A stretch of 64,000 bases of DNA, from contig JAEXUD010000062.1 of NCBI GenBank assembly GCA_023453025.1, positions 1 through 64,000 of the forward strand, written 5' to 3'. The position numbers and the translations under genes were made by a program. The stretch comes from Bacillota bacterium (GTDB lineage: Bacteria > Bacillota > Clostridia > Tissierellales > Sedimentibacteraceae). The notes under the pieces are model-generated. The model made no database searches. It was not told the DNA's origin and saw only the letters and a list, made by a program, of their open reading frames with translations. This document shows positions 61,371 through 64,000 of the stretch, one piece after another (position 1 is the stretch's first letter; each line of letters begins with the position of its first letter).

Positions 61371-63388
61371 TATATTTTAAATTTCAATACCAGGTCCTGT
61401 AAATTTTGAGCTAATTCTGCCAGTCCTGCACTGTTAGCGGAGATCTCCTCTGCAGAGGCTGCCTGCTCTTCTATAGATGCACTTGCCTGTTCAGATGCCG
61501 CAGAATTTTCTTCTGCTATTGCAGAAAGATTTTCCATGCTGGAAAGTATTTTATCCTTCATTTTATCCATTTGTTCTCCGGATGTATTCAAGTGCTTTAC
61601 GGTTTCCTCGGTTTCTTTCATTGCGCTCGCAATAAGTTGATATTTATTCTTGCTATTAATTACGCTTTTAGTTTGTTCGCCGGTAATATTGGTTACTCTT
61701 CCCATGGTTTTTACGGCATTTTGAGCGCTTGACTGCAGTTCATTCACTATTTCATCTATTTCCTTGGTAGATGAAGATGATTTCAATGCTAAATTTTTAA
61801 TTTCTTCTGCAACTACTGCAAATCCCTTTCCGGCATTGCCTGCTCTTGCTGCTTCTATTGCGGCATTTAGTGCCAATAGGTTAGTTTGCTGGGCGATTGA
61901 AGATATTACGCTGCTTGCTTGTCCGATTTTGATTGAGCTGTCATTTGTCTGCATTATCACATCTTGTATTTCGTTTGTTGCTTTATTGCTCTCTTCTGTG
62001 ATTTTGAACAGATGTTCAATTTCCGACAGCCCATCATTTACGACCTTGGTTACTTTATCGGATTGAATGTTCAAGTTTTTTAAGTATAGCTGATCTTCCT
62101 CTATAATTCCGCCTAATTCATTTGCGTTTATAGAACCCTCTTGAGTACTTTGAGCCTGATCAGACGCACCTCTTGCGACTTCCGTTATTGTTCGTGAAAT
62201 TTCTGAAGAAGCAGATGCTGATTGCTGCGAAGCAGCTGACATTTCTTCAGAGGCAGTTAAAACCTGTGCAGAAGTTGCGGTAATTCCGTTAATGGTTTCT
62301 TTAAGGCTGTCTATTATAATTTGAAGTCCTCTTGATAAATCTCCAATTTCGTCTTTTCTTTTTTTTAGTTTTTCAGGAAAGTCTTCTGTCAAATCCAAAT
62401 CAGCAATTTTCCTGGAATGCCGGATTGCTTTGATTATAGGGTTTGCAATTGAACTCCCTATTATAAAAACAAAAACAATGCTGATTGCTAAAACAATAAG
62501 TGTACTTATTAAAATAAACTTTTGTATTTGCGGAACTGAAGATAAAACTTCTTCCTCATTAGCAGTAATAATAAATGTCCACTCACTTCCGGCAATAGGA
62601 GCATAGCCCGCATACAAATCGTTTCCCTCAAAATTATAATTACTGATACCTTTTCTTTCTTTTATTACCTTTTCGAATAAATTTGCTAATGAAGATAAAC
62701 TTTTGTCATTTTTAACACCTTCAATAGGGTTAAATTGATTTGAGACCTTTTCTCTGTCAGGATGAGCAACTATTGCTCCTGTATTGTTTATCATATAGCC
62801 GTATCCCTTATCTCCAAATCCTGTATCATCCGCAATTTGACTCAATGCATTTCCGTCTCTTCGACCTATTAAAGCTCCAACTACTTTTCCGTCTCTCTCA
62901 ATAGGGGCTGCATACATCAGGACAACTTCACCGGTTACTCTGCTGATTATTAAATCAGATACATTGGATTCACCATCTAATGCTCTCTTTACATAATCTC
63001 TGTCTCCAAGCTGACTGACTGTACCATCTGAATAATATGAATTCCCATCGGGATAAACAACTGCAATGTCTAAGAAATTTGTTTTTTCAACTTGTCTTTC
63101 TAAAATGGGTTTTTGGATTTCCCAATCCATTGTCGTAATCTCTGAAATAAGTGCTATCATGTCCAAGGTTTTTTGCTGTGTTTCTATTCTGCTTTCTGTT
63201 AATCGGGCAGCATCTTCAGCCAATAAAGAAAGGGTTTTTTCTGCTTCCTGTGTCATAACTTCGCTTGATTTTTGAACAGATACAAATCCTAAGACAAGCG
63301 AAGATATAAAAATCAATACAGAAAATAAAATAACTAATTTTAATTTTATACCATTAAATCGAGTTTTTTTGATTTTTTTTCCTGCCAT
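61370..63388 (-). CDS. Methyl-accepting chemotaxis protein with Cache sensor
   Basis: A 672-residue receptor. Helices at about 15-35 and 290-313 enclose a double-Cache ligand domain (DIAVVYPDGNSYYSDG, TGEVVLMYAAPI, GYMINNTGAIVAHP). A HAMP domain (about 315-370) and a long signalling domain follow, with the conserved hairpin IAQQTNLLALNAAIEAARAG at about 490-509, and GNAGKGFAVVAEE where GEQGRGFAVVA is common. The ligand is unknown; relatives with this Cache type often bind amino or carboxylic acids. No che genes are nearby. Confidence 0.93.
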   Translation of the reverse strand: MAGKKIKKTRFNGIKLKLVILFSVLIFISSLVLGFVSVQKSSEVMTQEAEKTLSLLAEDAARLTESRIETQQKTLDMIALISEITTMDWEIQKPILERQVEKTNFLDIAVVYPDGNSYYSDGTVSQLGDRDYVKRALDGESNVSDLIISRVTGEVVLMYAAPIERDGKVVGALIGRRDGNALSQIADDTGFGDKGYGYMINNTGAIVAHPDREKVSNQFNPIEGVKNDKSLSSLANLFEKVIKERKGISNYNFEGNDLYAGYAPIAGSEWTFIITANEEEVLSSVPQIQKFILISTLIVLAISIVFVFIIGSSIANPIIKAIRHSRKIADLDLTEDFPEKLKKRKDEIGDLSRGLQIIIDSLKETINGITATSAQVLTASEEMSAASQQSASASSEISRTITEVARGASDQAQSTQEGSINANELGGIIEEDQLYLKNLNIQSDKVTKVVNDGLSEIEHLFKITEESNKATNEIQDVIMQTNDSSIKIGQASSVISSIAQQTNLLALNAAIEAARAGNAGKGFAVVAEEIKNLALKSSSSTKEIDEIVNELQSSAQNAVKTMGRVTNITGEQTKSVINSKNKYQLIASAMKETEETVKHLNTSGEQMDKMKDKILSSMENLSAIAEENSAASEQASASIEEQAASAEEISANSAGLAELAQNLQDLVLKFKI

Positions 63389-63537
63389 TATGTCCTCCGG
63401 CCACTTTCAAAAGTAATATATGTAAAAAATGATATAATTTAACAATCAATATTCATAAATATCCGAATAAGCATGAAATACCCGGAAAATTAAATATATC
63501 ATTTAAAGTTTTATGTGCAAACAGTGCTGCTGATTGT

Positions 63538-64000
63538 TTATACACCATCACAGCTTTTGTAAGTTGATTCATTATCCTTAATGAGCAAAACTTCAAAATC
63601 CTCATCAGATAATGGCTTGCTAAACAAATAACCTTGTCCAAGATGGCACCCCAGACCTTTTAGTTGATAAAACTGTTCGCATGTTTCTATTCCTTCTGCC
63701 ACTGTTACTAAATTCAAACCCTTTGCCATTGCTATAATAGATTTGACAAGGTTTTGTCTTTTAAGTCCATTCACCAAATCATCTATAAATATTTTATCGA
63801 TTTTTAATTTATCTAATTGAAACATATTTAACTGACCAAGAGATGAGTATCCCGTGCCGAAATCATCCATAGAAATTTTAATATCGTGAATCTTTAATTC
63901 ATTAATATTCTTGATAATCTTGGTAATGTCTCCTGAAGAAACACTTTCAGTTATTTCTATTTCAATAAATTTTGATTCAAGGTGGTGGCTTTCAATAATG
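63538..64000 (-). CDS. EAL-domain c-di-GMP phosphodiesterase, C-terminal part
   Basis: The minus-strand frame is open from the window end to the stop at 63538, giving the last 153 or so residues. EAL-domain motifs are visible: EIEITES, SMDDFGTGYSSL, LKIDKIFIDDL, VTVAEGIE and GYLFSKPL, so the metal and catalytic residues of this half are present. The protein N-terminus (possibly GGDEF or sensor domains) lies outside the window. It would hydrolyse c-di-GMP. Confidence 0.88.
   Translation of the reverse strand, partial: IIESHHLESKFIEIEITESVSSGDITKIIKNINELKIHDIKISMDDFGTGYSSLGQLNMFQLDKLKIDKIFIDDLVNGLKRQNLVKSIIAMAKGLNLVTVAEGIETCEQFYQLKGLGCHLGQGYLFSKPLSDEDFEVLLIKDNESTYKSCDGV

Overview
The window looks like the chromosome of an anaerobic, low-G+C, Gram-positive-type bacterium of the Clostridia/Tissierellia kind. 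The evidence is an AT-rich sequence with strong AGGAGG-type ribosome sites, a monomeric [FeFe] hydrogenase, a lactate-type dehydrogenase paired with electron-transfer flavoproteins, S-layer homology (SLH) proteins, small DUF1659/DUF2922 proteins, VanZ and CPBP membrane proteins, and several c-di-GMP enzymes. No rRNA, tRNA or CRISPR array was seen. Species cannot be assigned from this sequence alone.

Region 1 (1-21000) is accessory and worn. It holds an IS3-family transposase end, a two-gene AAA ATPase/TOPRIM-like defence candidate, a DUF2922/DUF1659 pair, a LytTR regulator, the hydrogenase with a [2Fe-2S] partner, a GLUG lipoprotein, a broken toxin gene fused to IS3 orfA next to an intact YgiT-type antitoxin, VanZ, a nitroreductase, Fpg, a MORN-repeat lipoprotein, a diguanylate cyclase, a SIR2-domain protein with an upstream partner, and a CoA-disulfide-reductase-like flavoprotein. 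Long spacers between these genes hold decayed gene pieces. Some are recognisable copies of genes elsewhere in the window: the 5' part of the LytTR gene, the antitoxin gene, and the last codons of fpg.

Region 2 (21200-38115) is metabolic. It has a beta-trefoil/FN3 secreted protein and a Na+/Ca2+ exchanger, then a visibly more G+C-rich minus-strand operon (23974-31175): ROK regulator, sugar ABC transporter, PfkB kinase and D-lyxose-type isomerase. It is probably horizontally acquired and serves uptake of mannose or lyxose. Next comes an EtfB-EtfA-GlcD operon with a divergent FadR-type regulator, followed by a YjiH transporter and an aminotransferase. An identical 13-bp operator-like word lies before both operons.

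Region 3 (38359-48266) is a cell-surface cluster: Wzz-like protein, tyrosine kinase, PHP phosphatase, two SLH proteins, an unknown anchored coiled-coil protein, a second tyrosine kinase, a sensor diguanylate cyclase and a DHHW protein. There are no glycosyltransferases.

Region 4 (48287-56326) is the most interesting: a RidA, creatininase and sigma-54 activator operon, followed by a good sigma-54 (-24/-12) promoter driving a cyclase-family hydrolase, a sodium:solute symporter carrying two predicted winged-helix domains at its C-terminus, a beta-keto acid cleavage enzyme and a thiolase. Together they look like an inducible pathway for an unidentified amide or amino compound.

Region 5 (56382-64000) has a CPBP protease, a PAS-GGDEF-HD-GYP protein, another symporter, a chemotaxis receptor and a partial EAL protein.
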